Part shown: positions 7,241-15,979 of the stretch, one piece after another
How the letters are laid out: each line of letters starts with the position of its first letter
Numbering within the stretch: position 1 is the stretch's first letter
NCBI GenBank assembly: GCA_009781725.1
Contig: WQVF01000037.1
Coordinates: 1-35,291 of the forward strand
Direction of reading: 5' to 3'
From: Defluviitaleaceae bacterium
Lineage (GTDB): Bacteria; Bacillota; Clostridia; Lachnospirales; WQUN01
DNA: 35,291 bases
Translations under genes and position numbers: made by a program
Notes under the pieces: model-generated
What the model saw: only the letters and a program-made list of their open reading frames with translations
Databases searched by the model: none
What the model was told of the DNA's origin: nothing

Positions 7241-8656
7241 TTATCTGTTTGAAAAATTTTCCGCAAACCATACTTCGAAGGGTTGAGGGAGGGTTGCATC
7301 GTTGTAGATACTCTCAAGGTTAGATTTAGTATTTAGAGTGTGAGGGTTTGTTTCCCCAAATATTTTGAGTTCAATAGTATAGCACTTGAGCAACAGGCTT
7401 AGGGCTTTTGGATAATCCCCTTGGTCGGCATAAACAAGTGCTATGTTATTGTTTGTGGTGGCGGTGTTAGGATGTTCTGTTCCCAGGGTTTTTTCGCAAA
7501 TTACCAAAGCTTTGAAATACCATTCAAGAGCTATTGGATAATTCCCTTGATTCTTATAAACACTAGCTATGTTATTGTAAGTAGCAGCAGTGCTAGGATG
7601 CTCTGCTCCCAGGGTCTTTTCTTTAATTGCCAAGGCTTTGAAATACCACTCTAGGGCTTTTGGATAATCCCCTTGGTCCATATAAACACCAGCTATGTTA
7701 TTGTAAGTGGCGGCAGTGTTGGGATGCTCTGTTCCCAGGTTTTTTTCTTTAATTGCCAAGGCTTTGAAATACCATTCTAGGGCTTTTGGATAATCCCCTT
7801 GATTTTTATAAACAAGTGCTATGTTATTGTAAGTGATGGCGATACTGAGATGCTCTGTTCCCAGACTTTTTTCGTAAATTGCCAAGGCTTTGAAATACCA
7901 CTCCAATGCCTTAGGATAATCCCCTTGACTTTCGAATATCATTGCAATATCAGCTATTGCGATATTGGCATCATCTTCATACATTGGTAGTAGCTTACAA
8001 AAATCCATATAAAATCTTCCATGCTCCCTATGCTCCAGAGTTCGTACTGAGGCATTAAGGACTAAAATTTCTACGAGAGTTTCAAAATACTCCTTACTCT
8101 GTGTATCTAATATCCCACCCAATCGCTCATAATAATAATCCAGCAGGTGTTTATTGACCTCACTATACGGCTCTACTGTATCTCTTTGCGGGATTTCATC
8201 CTCTTTCCGTTCCGTATCAAACCTTGCATAATACTGAAAAAACGAATGAAAGTCCGGGGCATAACGGGCAAGCTGTACACGAAAATACATTGGAACAATA
8301 AATACAAAGACTACAGGCATATCAGCCAACACATCCCGGCTCATATTAAGAGCATGGAAAAATGCTGTGCCCATTGCATTATCGTTGGCTAAATGGAAAT
8401 GAGGTAATACTACATATCTTGTGCCTTTTTCTATTAGAGACTCAATCAGTTCAGAAGAGTACCTTGTGCCATGCATCTGCTGAAAATCAATTACCTGCAT
8501 ATCGCCCTCAGGGAAATGCTTAAGTACTGCCTCGATAATAGTGCGATGAAGTAGGATGTTGTCAATTGTCACGCAAAAAAAAGCACTGTTGTATTGGGTC
8601 TGTATTCTTGTACATAGACGCTCTAGCTCCATTTGGTCATAGGGGATTGGCTTCAT
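7241..8656 (-). CDS. TPR protein with N-terminal inactive-NTPase-like domain
   Basis: A 471-residue protein. Residues about 20-150 form an alternating beta/alpha domain (AFFCVTID, then HRTIIEAVLKHFP, then MQVIDFQ, YVVLPHF and MPVVFVFIVP). The layout is like a P-loop fold, but no GKS/T is present. It ends APDFHSFFQYYARF, which I recall (moderate confidence) from TPR proteins encoded next to STAND-like ATPases. Residues about 228-455 are kinesin-light-chain-type TPR units of 42 residues, each starting ALEWYFKAL and ending Y..QGDYPK; four units are nearly identical. Its ATG overlaps the stop of the ATPase gene in ATGA, so the two are translationally coupled. It is probably a sensor or scaffold partner of that ATPase. 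The function is not known. Confidence 0.85.
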   Translation of the reverse strand: MKPIPYDQMELERLCTRIQTQYNSAFFCVTIDNILLHRTIIEAVLKHFPEGDMQVIDFQQMHGTRYSSELIESLIEKGTRYVVLPHFHLANDNAMGTAFFHALNMSRDVLADMPVVFVFIVPMYFRVQLARYAPDFHSFFQYYARFDTERKEDEIPQRDTVEPYSEVNKHLLDYYYERLGGILDTQSKEYFETLVEILVLNASVRTLEHREHGRFYMDFCKLLPMYEDDANIAIADIAMIFESQGDYPKALEWYFKALAIYEKSLGTEHLSIAITYNNIALVYKNQGDYPKALEWYFKALAIKEKNLGTEHPNTAATYNNIAGVYMDQGDYPKALEWYFKALAIKEKTLGAEHPSTAATYNNIASVYKNQGNYPIALEWYFKALVICEKTLGTEHPNTATTNNNIALVYADQGDYPKALSLLLKCYTIELKIFGETNPHTLNTKSNLESIYNDATLPQPFEVWFAENFSNR

Positions 8657-9951
8657 CCCAATATCCCCGGGTTTTTGTCAACATACTCTCTTACAAGCGG
8701 GGCAAGGTCAACCCACCGTTCGCCGTTGTATTCAAGAGCTGCACCAGTATAAAGTAAATCTTCCAACTCTTTTTCTTGTGTTACAGTGTGGTCGCCTTCA
8801 TAGATTTTCTTTGCGCGAGCATAAGATGTAGATGGTACACTCATAAATGTGTCAAATGTAAATTTACGTAATGTAAAATTCACGGAGTCCATGTCAACGG
8901 TGGTTCTTTCTCTCATATATGCTTCGAATGCACACTGGCTCACTAAGTAAAATGTATCCCTTAGATTGCCGCCAGCCTTTGTAATGATAGTTGTTAATAC
9001 ATCATCCTCAAAGAAAGTAGCATCCACCCGCTTTAATAATAAGGACTCGATTGTCTTAATACCGTCACTATATGGAGTCCTGTCTTTATTATGCGTTTTA
9101 ATCATAGGGATAGTAACCGGTGCTAAAAAATACGATTTTATTGTTTTTACATCTATAGAACGATATGTCGATATCGGACAACCCAAAATCAGATGAGTCT
9201 TAATATCAGAGAGGAAGGCAATGTCTTTTGTAAACAACGTGTTTACTGCTTCCTGTCTGCCTCTTTCTAACCCATCAATAATGACAACAAATTTCCTAGC
9301 GGACTGAGCACTTAAATCAACTATTAGCGCATTGATTGCTGCTATTATATCTCTTGCTTTTGGCTCGTACTCTTTACGCAATACTTCCTTTGCTCCGGAT
9401 GCAATTTTTAACGTGGTTTTAATCTTTGATACAATTTCAAGGAAAAATGGAACAGATACTTTAGCCGACGCGCTTGCCTCAACACTGACACCTCCGTCTG
9501 CTTCCCAATAGCTACTGGTTATCTTTGTTTTTAATACCTCCTCAAAAGAAGCAAGTATGTGCCTATCCACACTTAAATTATTTTCTTTTGCATATTCCAC
9601 TATTTTCTCGACTAACAGGACTAGCAAGTCGATGTAGGTTAAACCAAATAAATCTAAATCATCTGAAGCATTAATATAGACATCAGCAAGATTGTCATTT
9701 GACATCATTGCCCGCAACATTTGTAGCTCGGTAGATTTTCCACATCCCAAATGACCAACTACAAGCAACTTTGCAAAGGAGTTGTTTGTTTGTATTGATT
9801 TATACAAGTCAAGATAAAATTCATAATGTGCACCATCTCGAACTGCTGCGGTTTTATGATAAAAACCAAGCTGGTCTCTCGTTAAATGTTTAGGCATGAA
9901 CATGTTATAAATTTCAACCAATGATTCAGCTCGTTTTAGGGTGTTTTCCAT
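8653..9951 (-). CDS. P-loop ATPase partner of the TPR protein (AAA/STAND-like)
   Basis: A 432-residue cytoplasmic protein. Walker A is GHLGCGKST at 66-74, directly followed by ELQML; Walker B is KFVVIIDGLER at about 220-230. An ILGCPIS segment follows in the sensor region. AGGNLRDTF (after about residue 300) resembles the lid/sensor-2 part of AAA and ORC-like ATPases. The C-terminal 70 residues (YTGAALEYNGERWVDLAP) look like a small winged-helix. There is no transmembrane segment or recognisable nuclease, TIR or protease domain. The start ATG 9951 follows AAGGGGGC, and a good promoter lies at 9992-10020. With 7241-8656 it forms a two-gene operon; signalling or phage defence are possible roles, but neither is shown. 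Confidence 0.85.
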   Translation of the reverse strand: MENTLKRAESLVEIYNMFMPKHLTRDQLGFYHKTAAVRDGAHYEFYLDLYKSIQTNNSFAKLLVVGHLGCGKSTELQMLRAMMSNDNLADVYINASDDLDLFGLTYIDLLVLLVEKIVEYAKENNLSVDRHILASFEEVLKTKITSSYWEADGGVSVEASASAKVSVPFFLEIVSKIKTTLKIASGAKEVLRKEYEPKARDIIAAINALIVDLSAQSARKFVVIIDGLERGRQEAVNTLFTKDIAFLSDIKTHLILGCPISTYRSIDVKTIKSYFLAPVTIPMIKTHNKDRTPYSDGIKTIESLLLKRVDATFFEDDVLTTIITKAGGNLRDTFYLVSQCAFEAYMRERTTVDMDSVNFTLRKFTFDTFMSVPSTSYARAKKIYEGDHTVTQEKELEDLLYTGAALEYNGERWVDLAPLVREYVDKNPGILG

Positions 9952-9991
9952 ATTATAGCCCCCTTAAACATACATAAATAATGATATTTAG

Positions 9992-10020
9992 AGTATATCC
10001 ATAGTGCAGCAAATTTACAA
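9992..10020 (-). promoter_or_regulatory. Promoter of the ATPase/TPR pair
   Basis: On the minus strand there is TTGTAA (10020-10015), a 17-base spacer, and TATACT (9997-9992), which gives a leader of about 35 bases before the ATPase ATG at 9951. This makes the pair an independent transcription unit, separate from the glycosyltransferase gene that ends at 10068. Confidence 0.7.
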
Positions 10021-10067
10021 CGCCTGCGCATCTATTGCACTGTTCCATGCCTAACTCTCATTATTCC

Positions 10068-10991
10068 CTACTCCCGCATCAGTATATCCGTAAGCATCAT
10101 ATGAGTCCGGTCATTATACTTCTTTATCGTATCCAAGATACAGCCCACAGCAAAAAACACCAAAGAGGCTACCAACAGCCCGACGGAAACAATAAGAGTA
10201 GGAAACCGCGCCACCATCCCTGTTCCTATAAACTGCACCAATACTGGGATAAACAAGCCAAGAGCCACAAGGAATAAAACCCCTGCTGTAAGGCCAAAAA
10301 AGCTCATTGGCCTATAATCTTTGAATAGTGTAAAAATTGTCCTAAGCACCCGAAATCCATCCCGGAATGTGTTTAGCTTGGACACACTACCGGCCGGGCG
10401 ATCTTTGTATCCTACGGGAGTTTCTGCCACCATCAATTTTTTATCCAAGGCATGGATGGTCATTTCTGTTTCTATTTCAAAACCTGAGGATAAGACAGGA
10501 AAACTCCGTACAAATCGGCGACTAAATGCCCTAGCCCCGGTCATGATGTCCCTGATTTTGCTCTTAAACAGTGTATTTACTAAAAACCGTACCAGTCGAT
10601 TGCCGCTATTGTGAAAGGGGCGTTTATTCTCAGTAAAATATGTGCTGGAGAGACGATCGCCGATTACCATATCCGCCCGGCCTTCCAACACAGGAGCTAG
10701 TAATGCCGCCGTATCCTTGGGGTCATAGGTGTCATCACCATCCATCATCAGATAAGCATCCGCCTCTATATCTCGGAACATTTCGGCTATTACATAGCCT
10801 TTGCCCTGACGGTACACGGGGTGAACTATTGCACCCATTTCCCGGGCAATCTTACCGCTGCCATCTGTGGAGTTATTGTCGAATACATATATTTCTGCCT
10901 CAGGCAATAGGGCCTTATAATCCGCCACCACTTTGCCTATTGTCAAAGCTTCATTATAACATGGTACCAGTACAGCGATTTTTTTATTCAT
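10068..10991 (-). CDS. Family 2 glycosyltransferase, dolichol-phosphate-mannose-synthase-like
   Basis: A 307-residue protein with a GT-A domain: AVLVPCYNEALTIGKVV at the N-terminus, FDNNSTDGS, the metal-binding DGDDTYDP, and later TGARAFSRRF. Two C-terminal membrane segments follow (GLTAGVLFLVALGLFIPVL and TLIVSVGLLVASLVFFAVG), an arrangement like GtrB or plant/bacterial DPM-like enzymes that load a sugar onto a polyprenyl phosphate at the inner membrane face. Its ATG overlaps the previous gene by 8 bases. That neighbour is a multi-spanning glycosyltransferase, so the two probably form a donor-maker and transfer pair for cell-surface glycosylation. Confidence 0.88.
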   Translation of the reverse strand: MNKKIAVLVPCYNEALTIGKVVADYKALLPEAEIYVFDNNSTDGSGKIAREMGAIVHPVYRQGKGYVIAEMFRDIEADAYLMMDGDDTYDPKDTAALLAPVLEGRADMVIGDRLSSTYFTENKRPFHNSGNRLVRFLVNTLFKSKIRDIMTGARAFSRRFVRSFPVLSSGFEIETEMTIHALDKKLMVAETPVGYKDRPAGSVSKLNTFRDGFRVLRTIFTLFKDYRPMSFFGLTAGVLFLVALGLFIPVLVQFIGTGMVARFPTLIVSVGLLVASLVFFAVGCILDTIKKYNDRTHMMLTDILMRE

Positions 10992-12708
10992 GGGTTAGCT
11001 CCCTCGGATATACTACTGAATAGAACATAAACTCCCGCCGGGAAAACACCGCCGGGTCAAAATCGTGCGCTTCTGAATTGCATATCACAAAAACCCCATT
11101 TGGGTCATGGAAATGAGGGGTTCCGAAAACAAATCGGTCAAAACTGGCTTCCCAGCGGAATTCATCATAAGGATTAAGATATATCACTGTATTAAAATAA
11201 TCTTGAGGCGGGAGCTCAGAATAAAACAGGGTCAGTATCCCTGGCATATTTGTATTGCGCCGGGTTACGAAAATCGTATCGTCGGTTTTTTCCATCGCAA
11301 GCTCTACCGCATCCCCAAAGGAATAGAAAAACGCACTGCCAAAATCCCGCCGATAGCTTTCGCCAAAATATGTCCCTGCAAATCCAGCAAAGGAAACCAG
11401 CACAAATAATATCAGTACCATTGCCAAATACCGTATCTGCTTACCGATTTCATATACAGCAAGGATTATCAGTAGTAAAACAGCTGGATATACCACGCTA
11501 ATCCTATTGATATTTTGGTCAAGTAACCCAGCCATTACAAAGCTGGCAATAAAATATGCCGCGACGAAAAAGAGTGGGCTAAATTTCTTTATCTTGACAC
11601 GGAAAAAAAGCAGCAAAATCCCCATCATTATAAGGGGAGCCGTGAACAAAAATGTTGTACCAAAACCTCTGACAGTGTTCCATACCAAATCATCAGGCTG
11701 GAAAACCATCCTTTCAAGACCTGTGATAAAATTCCTCGGCGAGAAGCCATCCAAGAAAATAGTATCAGCACGATTGCCGGTAAATCGTTGGTATGTCATA
11801 AAAATTCCCCGAGAAAAATCAGGGGCTATATCAAAGACATTAAGGGCCATAAACCATGCCACTGGCGCAATTACCACCAAAAATGCAGCTGCACTAATAA
11901 GCAGCTGGGTTACCTTGATTTTCTTGTGATATAAAAGATAAATGCAGCTGAAAAATAAGAAAACGGGCACAACCACAGCCACCGGCCCATATGCGTAACA
12001 AATCACAGCGAAAAACGCTGCTGACAGAGCATAGCTTAAGGTCTTTTGAGAATCTATAGAGCGCACAAAGAAATACAGGGCAATGATAAATAGCGCAGGA
12101 GGCGGACTGCCGTCCAAAGCCCAGCGGGCGGTAATTATAAGCGTCGGAGCCGTTGCCATAAAAAAGAAGCCCAGAAGTGCAGCAATACGGCTCCCCGTGA
12201 GACGCAAAATAAGAAAATAAGATACAAAGACAGCCGCGCAGGAAATCAAAGCATTGGTAATCCGAACAGAAAAAATTGAAGGACCCAATAAACGCATCGC
12301 CGGGATGGAAAGATAGGTATACAAAGGCCCATGGCCATTGCCAAACCCAATAGGATAGATAGGGAAACGGAATCCATTGCGACAATAACCCGTAAGCCCG
12401 ATGGCAAAGGAATCATACCCAATGGATGCTTCGTCCTGATTAAGCCCCCAGGGGACAGCCCCAAGTTGCCACAATCGTACAACCACCGCTAATACGGCAA
12501 TTATACAAAAGGCGGTAATATGCAAGGTCTTGCCATGCTTTTCAAGAAACTCGTCGAGAGTGCCTCCTTTGGCCGCAACTCGACGTACTCTGCCAAGTTT
12601 CTTTTTGACGGGAATTCTGGCTTTTCGGGCAGCAATAATCCAAAGTAATAATGCAATGCCGCAAATGGCGTATGTGCTTACTGTAAAAATCAACGTTATA
12701 GTTTCCAT
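10984..12708 (-). CDS. Multi-spanning membrane glycosyltransferase (GT39/ArnT-like, GT-C fold)
   Basis: A 574-residue integral membrane protein with about ten or more hydrophobic segments. After an N-terminal anchor and a basic cytoplasmic stretch, the first large outer loop has NQDEASIGYDS, with the Asp-Glu pair expected at the active site of GT-C enzymes that use polyprenyl-phosphate sugars. The C-terminal soluble tail (about 100 residues) ends PRELTHE. It starts 10 bases after pyrE, with an AAGGGG site overlapping that intergenic gap, so it is read on the same transcript as the pyrimidine genes. The acceptor (protein, lipid or wall polymer) cannot be told. Confidence 0.82.
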   Translation of the reverse strand: METITLIFTVSTYAICGIALLLWIIAARKARIPVKKKLGRVRRVAAKGGTLDEFLEKHGKTLHITAFCIIAVLAVVVRLWQLGAVPWGLNQDEASIGYDSFAIGLTGYCRNGFRFPIYPIGFGNGHGPLYTYLSIPAMRLLGPSIFSVRITNALISCAAVFVSYFLILRLTGSRIAALLGFFFMATAPTLIITARWALDGSPPPALFIIALYFFVRSIDSQKTLSYALSAAFFAVICYAYGPVAVVVPVFLFFSCIYLLYHKKIKVTQLLISAAAFLVVIAPVAWFMALNVFDIAPDFSRGIFMTYQRFTGNRADTIFLDGFSPRNFITGLERMVFQPDDLVWNTVRGFGTTFLFTAPLIMMGILLLFFRVKIKKFSPLFFVAAYFIASFVMAGLLDQNINRISVVYPAVLLLIILAVYEIGKQIRYLAMVLILFVLVSFAGFAGTYFGESYRRDFGSAFFYSFGDAVELAMEKTDDTIFVTRRNTNMPGILTLFYSELPPQDYFNTVIYLNPYDEFRWEASFDRFVFGTPHFHDPNGVFVICNSEAHDFDPAVFSRREFMFYSVVYPRELTHE

Positions 12709-12718
12709 AAAACACCCC

Positions 12719-13285
12719 TTACTTTCTGCTGCCGGGCTTTACTACTGGTACGCCGTCTTGGCATAAAGGGCAGTCCTCCGGCATGTAGGATTCAATAGCC
12801 GTGGAATATGCTGCCGCAAATTTCACACCAAAATCTAGCTTGCCGCCGCTACGGTCTACCATTACACATGTTCCCAGAATATTGGCACCATGCTCTTGGG
12901 CTATGGCCATTACCTCTTTTGTACTGCCGCCGGTGGTTACTACATCTTCCGCAATTACCACTTTTGCACCCTTGGGAATTTCGAAACCTCGGCGTAGAGT
13001 CATTTTACCGTCTTCTCTCTCTGCGAATATACTTTTTGCACCCAAGGCTCGGGCCAGCTCATAGCCAAACACAATACCTCCTATAGCCGGGGCCAGCACA
13101 ATGTCGACATCCTCCCCAGCAAACTCGTCAGCCAGGATTTTCGCAATATATGCAGTATGCTCCGGGTATTGCAGCACCTTTGCGCATTGCATGTACTGTG
13201 CACCATGTCGTCCTGATGTTAATTGAAAATGTCCGGTCAAAAGTGCACCTGTTTCATGTAAAATTTGTTCTACTTTGTTCACCAC
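12719..13285 (-). CDS. pyrE: Orotate phosphoribosyltransferase
   Basis: A 188-residue enzyme joining orotate and PRPP to give OMP. It shows the flavin-free OPRTase pattern: [15 protein letters not shown] near residue 24, [30 protein letters not shown], and the PRPP-binding [14 protein letters not shown]. The C-terminal tail has CPLCQDG. It starts with GTG at 13285, overlapping the end of pyrD by 7 bases (a second GTG follows immediately). It is the last biosynthetic step gene of the operon before the two glycosyltransferases. Confidence 0.95.
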   Translation of the reverse strand: MVNKVEQILHETGALLTGHFQLTSGRHGAQYMQCAKVLQYPEHTAYIAKILADEFAGEDVDIVLAPAIGGIVFGYELARALGAKSIFAEREDGKMTLRRGFEIPKGAKVVIAEDVVTTGGSTKEVMAIAQEHGANILGTCVMVDRSGGKLDFGVKFAAAYSTAIESYMPEDCPLCQDGVPVVKPGSRK

Positions 13286-14184
13286 GCAATCCCCCTTAGT
13301 TGGTTTATATCAGTGATACCTTCCTGTTCCATGTAGTTTTCTATTCCTTCCAATATATCCATTGTAACACATGGGTTGGTGAAATTGGCCATGCCTACTG
13401 CAACAGCTGTTGCTCCTGCCATAATAAATTCAATTGCGTCTTCCCAATTCATGATTCCACCCATACCCAGAATAGGCAGGTCGACGTTTCTTGCTACCTG
13501 ATATACCATACGCAGTGCGATTGGCTTGATTGCCGGGCCGCTTAGGCCTCCCATTGTGTTGCCCAATAGGGGCATTTTTTTACGAATATCAATCTTCATG
13601 CCCAAAACGGAATTGATTAGGGAAATCCCGGCGGCACCTCCCGCTTCGCAAGCCTTGGCAATAGACACAATATCGGTGACATTGGGGCTGAGCTTGACAA
13701 TTACCGGGGCATTGGCTCTGGCTACTACTGCCTTGGTCACGGCTTCTGCGGCTTTTGAGTCTGTGCCCATGGATAGGCCAGTTTTCACATTGGGACAGGA
13801 AATGTTCAGCTCAAAAATATCAATCTTGGTATCGGCAAAATCCTCGGTGACGGCGATGTAGTCATCTATATCTCGGCCACATAGGTTTACGATTATTTTT
13901 GTGTCAAACTGCCTAAGGAAGGGCAGCTCATATGCGATAAAATCCTTGGCACCGGGATTTTGAAGTCCAATGGCGTTAAGCATTCCACCATGGGTTTCTG
14001 CAATGCGGTGAGGCGGGTTGCCCTCCCATGGCTCATGGGATATCCCCTTGACCGTTACGGCTCCCAGGTGATTAAGGTCAACAAATTGGCTGTACTCCCG
14101 GCCGCTTCCGAAGGTGCCTGACGCTGTTGCTATGGGATTTTTTAGATTTACGCCAGCCAGGTTTACACTAAGATTTCTATTCAT
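13279..14184 (-). CDS. pyrD: Dihydroorotate dehydrogenase, class 1B catalytic subunit
   Basis: A 301-residue FMN enzyme that oxidises dihydroorotate. It has the class 1 signature [13 protein letters not shown] with Cys130 as the active-site base (Cys marks class 1), [16 protein letters not shown], and the FMN phosphate site LGMGGI. Class 1B is indicated by pyrK next door, which lets it pass electrons to NAD. ATG 14184 lies 9 bases after AGGAGG. A two-codon ORF (ATG-GAA-TGA, 14189-14181) sits between the ribosome site and the start and overlaps it, which could couple or dampen initiation. Its 3' end overlaps pyrE. Confidence 0.96.
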   Translation of the reverse strand: MNRNLSVNLAGVNLKNPIATASGTFGSGREYSQFVDLNHLGAVTVKGISHEPWEGNPPHRIAETHGGMLNAIGLQNPGAKDFIAYELPFLRQFDTKIIVNLCGRDIDDYIAVTEDFADTKIDIFELNISCPNVKTGLSMGTDSKAAEAVTKAVVARANAPVIVKLSPNVTDIVSIAKACEAGGAAGISLINSVLGMKIDIRKKMPLLGNTMGGLSGPAIKPIALRMVYQVARNVDLPILGMGGIMNWEDAIEFIMAGATAVAVGMANFTNPCVTMDILEGIENYMEQEGITDINQLRGIAW

Positions 14185-14226
14185 TCCATATTACCTCCTA
14201 ACAGCCCATTACAGGCGTATTCGTCA

Positions 14227-14287
14227 CCAGCCAAGTATGAAAAGCGGAGTCGCGGCTCCGCCGCTCAATGTAGTTTTTGAGTTGCGG
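14227..14287 (+). repeat. Dispersed 61-base double-hairpin repeat, copy 1
   Basis: Starts CCAGCCAAGTATGAAAAGCG and contains the hairpin GCGGAG-TCGCGG-CTCCGC, then CTCAA...TTTTGAG, and ends GTTGCGG. The same sequence recurs at 27468-27528 in the same orientation with about five changes. Here it lies in the pyrK-pyrD gap and runs into the coding sequence, supplying the last codons of pyrK (stop at 14265). It is probably a short repeat family of the genome. Confidence 0.75.
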
Positions 14288-15059
14288 TTTTTGCCGTAGG
14301 CAAAAAGATTTCATCTGATTTGAATACCGGACCGTTTTGACAGCATAATTGGTAGCCCACTAGGGTTTTAACAACACAACCCTTACAAGCCCCTAAACCG
14401 CATGCCATACGTTCTTCAACTGACACTTGACAGGGGATATTATGAGAATGAGCATATCGGGCCAGGGCTTTTAACATAGGAATCGGGCCGCAAGATAGGA
14501 TGGTATCATAAGTCGGATTTCTTGGCAGAAAATCTGTGATATAGCCCCTATTTCCTCCCCTACCATCCTCTGTGGCAACTTTGATGTTTTGGGCCAATGT
14601 TTCAAAGCAGCTTATATGCCTTGGAATCTCTTGTCTAAAGCCCAGATATACATCCGTTTTTATGCCTAGCCCATTAAGCTCCTTTGCCAGGAAATATAGG
14701 GGCGCAATGCCGATTCCACCGCCTACTAAAGCGACTCTCTCTCCCAGATTTTCGAGGTCAAACCCATTGCCCAAAGGGCCAAGTATTTGCAAATTATGGC
14801 CAACCGGCCACTCACTTATGATTTTTGTACCGGCTCCCGGCACTATATAATCCAATGTGATAGTACCGGCAGCCTTGTCCACATCATAAAGACTTATAGG
14901 CCTGGGAAGAAGATGCTTATCACTCCCTAGGTAAACCATCACAAACTGCCCCGGTTTTGAATCGGCGGCAACTTGGGGGGCTTCTAATTTCATGGAGTAG
15001 ACGCCATATGCATGGCTGTTGGAAATCACTTTTGCGGTTTCATAATGCTTTGGGTTCAT
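14265..15059 (-). CDS. pyrK: Dihydroorotate dehydrogenase electron-transfer subunit
   Basis: A 264-residue ferredoxin-reductase-like subunit that carries FAD and a [2Fe-2S] cluster and links PyrD to NAD. Seen are the FAD motif LLPRPISLYDV, the NAD-side motif ALVGGGIGIAPLYFLAKEL, the TILSCGPIPML segment, and near the C-terminus the cluster cysteines in ERMACGLGACKGCVVK and YQLCCQ. It overlaps pyrF by 4 bases (ATGA). The last residues (after about ATKTATQ) are encoded inside a dispersed repeat, so the C-terminus may have been altered by it. Confidence 0.95.
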   Translation of the reverse strand: MNPKHYETAKVISNSHAYGVYSMKLEAPQVAADSKPGQFVMVYLGSDKHLLPRPISLYDVDKAAGTITLDYIVPGAGTKIISEWPVGHNLQILGPLGNGFDLENLGERVALVGGGIGIAPLYFLAKELNGLGIKTDVYLGFRQEIPRHISCFETLAQNIKVATEDGRGGNRGYITDFLPRNPTYDTILSCGPIPMLKALARYAHSHNIPCQVSVEERMACGLGACKGCVVKTLVGYQLCCQNGPVFKSDEIFLPTAKTATQKLH

Positions 15060-15979
15060 AGATGCGCCTCCAAGTCTGCCTTCATATCCAAAGCCGCTTC
15101 TCGCGCCGCCTCGGCGAAGTCTTTTTTATCGGCTCTGTATTTCTGAGTTTGATACGCACCGGTTATCCCACGGGAATTGTTTACTATTATCCCAAGGCCA
15201 TCCTTGTTAAGCATCCCGACAAGGTCTTTGGCTTTACCTCCCTGGGCACCATATCCAGGTACAAGGAAGAATGTCTGTGGCAACAGCTCCCTAAGCTCCT
15301 GCCCCTGGGCCGGATGGGTTGCGCCTACTACTGCTCCAATGCTACTGAATCCGTGTTTTCCTATAAGTCCCCTACCCCAGTGGTCCACCAATTCTCCTAC
15401 ATGTGCATAAACAGGCCGACCATCGGCGGTTTTAAGGTCTTGGATTTGGCTGCTTGTGGGGTTGGAGGTCTTGACCAGCACAAACAAGCCTTTGTCATAT
15501 ATCTCACAATCCGTCAGATACGGGTCTATTGAGTCAAAGCCCAGGTATGGGTTGACGGTAATAAAATCCGTATCAAAGATAGGCATATCCTCCCCTTCTA
15601 CATCGGTTTTCCCGAGATGAGCGTCGGAGTAGGCCTCCGCCGTGGATGCAATATCCCCACGCTTTATATCACCAATGACTATTAGGCCTTTGGATTTTGC
15701 ATAGGCCACAGTTTCACGATAACAGGCAATACCCTCTGGGCCAAACTGTTCATACATAGCGATTTGGGGTTTAACTGCCGGGACTATGTCGCAGATGCTG
15801 TTTATTATTGAAAGATTAAATGCAAAGATTGCCCCTGCCGCTGCTGCCGGAGTTTTTCCCTGCTCGGCATAGATTGGGTCCTTAACATGACTGGGAATTT
15901 GGCTTAGGCGGGGGTCTAGACCCACTACAATTGGAGCTTGCAGTTCTTGGATTTTATTAATCAGCTTGTCGATAATCAT
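15056..15979 (-). CDS. pyrF: Orotidine 5'-phosphate decarboxylase, type 2
   Basis: A 307-residue TIM-barrel enzyme that makes UMP from OMP. The length and motifs fit the long type-2 subfamily: VVGLDPRLSQIP at the start, the catalytic DIKRGDI (Asp104, Lys106, Asp109), VNPYLGFDSIDPY, and the C-terminal phosphate-binding VPGYGAQGG with NNSRGI. ATG 15979 has GGGAGAG upstream; the gene overlaps pyrC by 23 bases and pyrK by 4. Confidence 0.95.
   Translation of the reverse strand: MIIDKLINKIQELQAPIVVGLDPRLSQIPSHVKDPIYAEQGKTPAAAAGAIFAFNLSIINSICDIVPAVKPQIAMYEQFGPEGIACYRETVAYAKSKGLIVIGDIKRGDIASTAEAYSDAHLGKTDVEGEDMPIFDTDFITVNPYLGFDSIDPYLTDCEIYDKGLFVLVKTSNPTSSQIQDLKTADGRPVYAHVGELVDHWGRGLIGKHGFSSIGAVVGATHPAQGQELRELLPQTFFLVPGYGAQGGKAKDLVGMLNKDGLGIIVNNSRGITGAYQTQKYRADKKDFAEAAREAALDMKADLEAHL

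Noticed and set aside
7400..7930. Regular 126-base repeats that look array-like
   Set aside because: Not a CRISPR array: the repeats are in frame, without spacers, and encode TPR units.
14114..14299. Plus-strand open frame encoding PSMKSGVAAPPLN-like peptide
   Set aside because: The same peptide occurs at 27355-27540 only because both frames cross the 61-base repeat; it is antisense to pyrD and pyrK and has no ribosome site.
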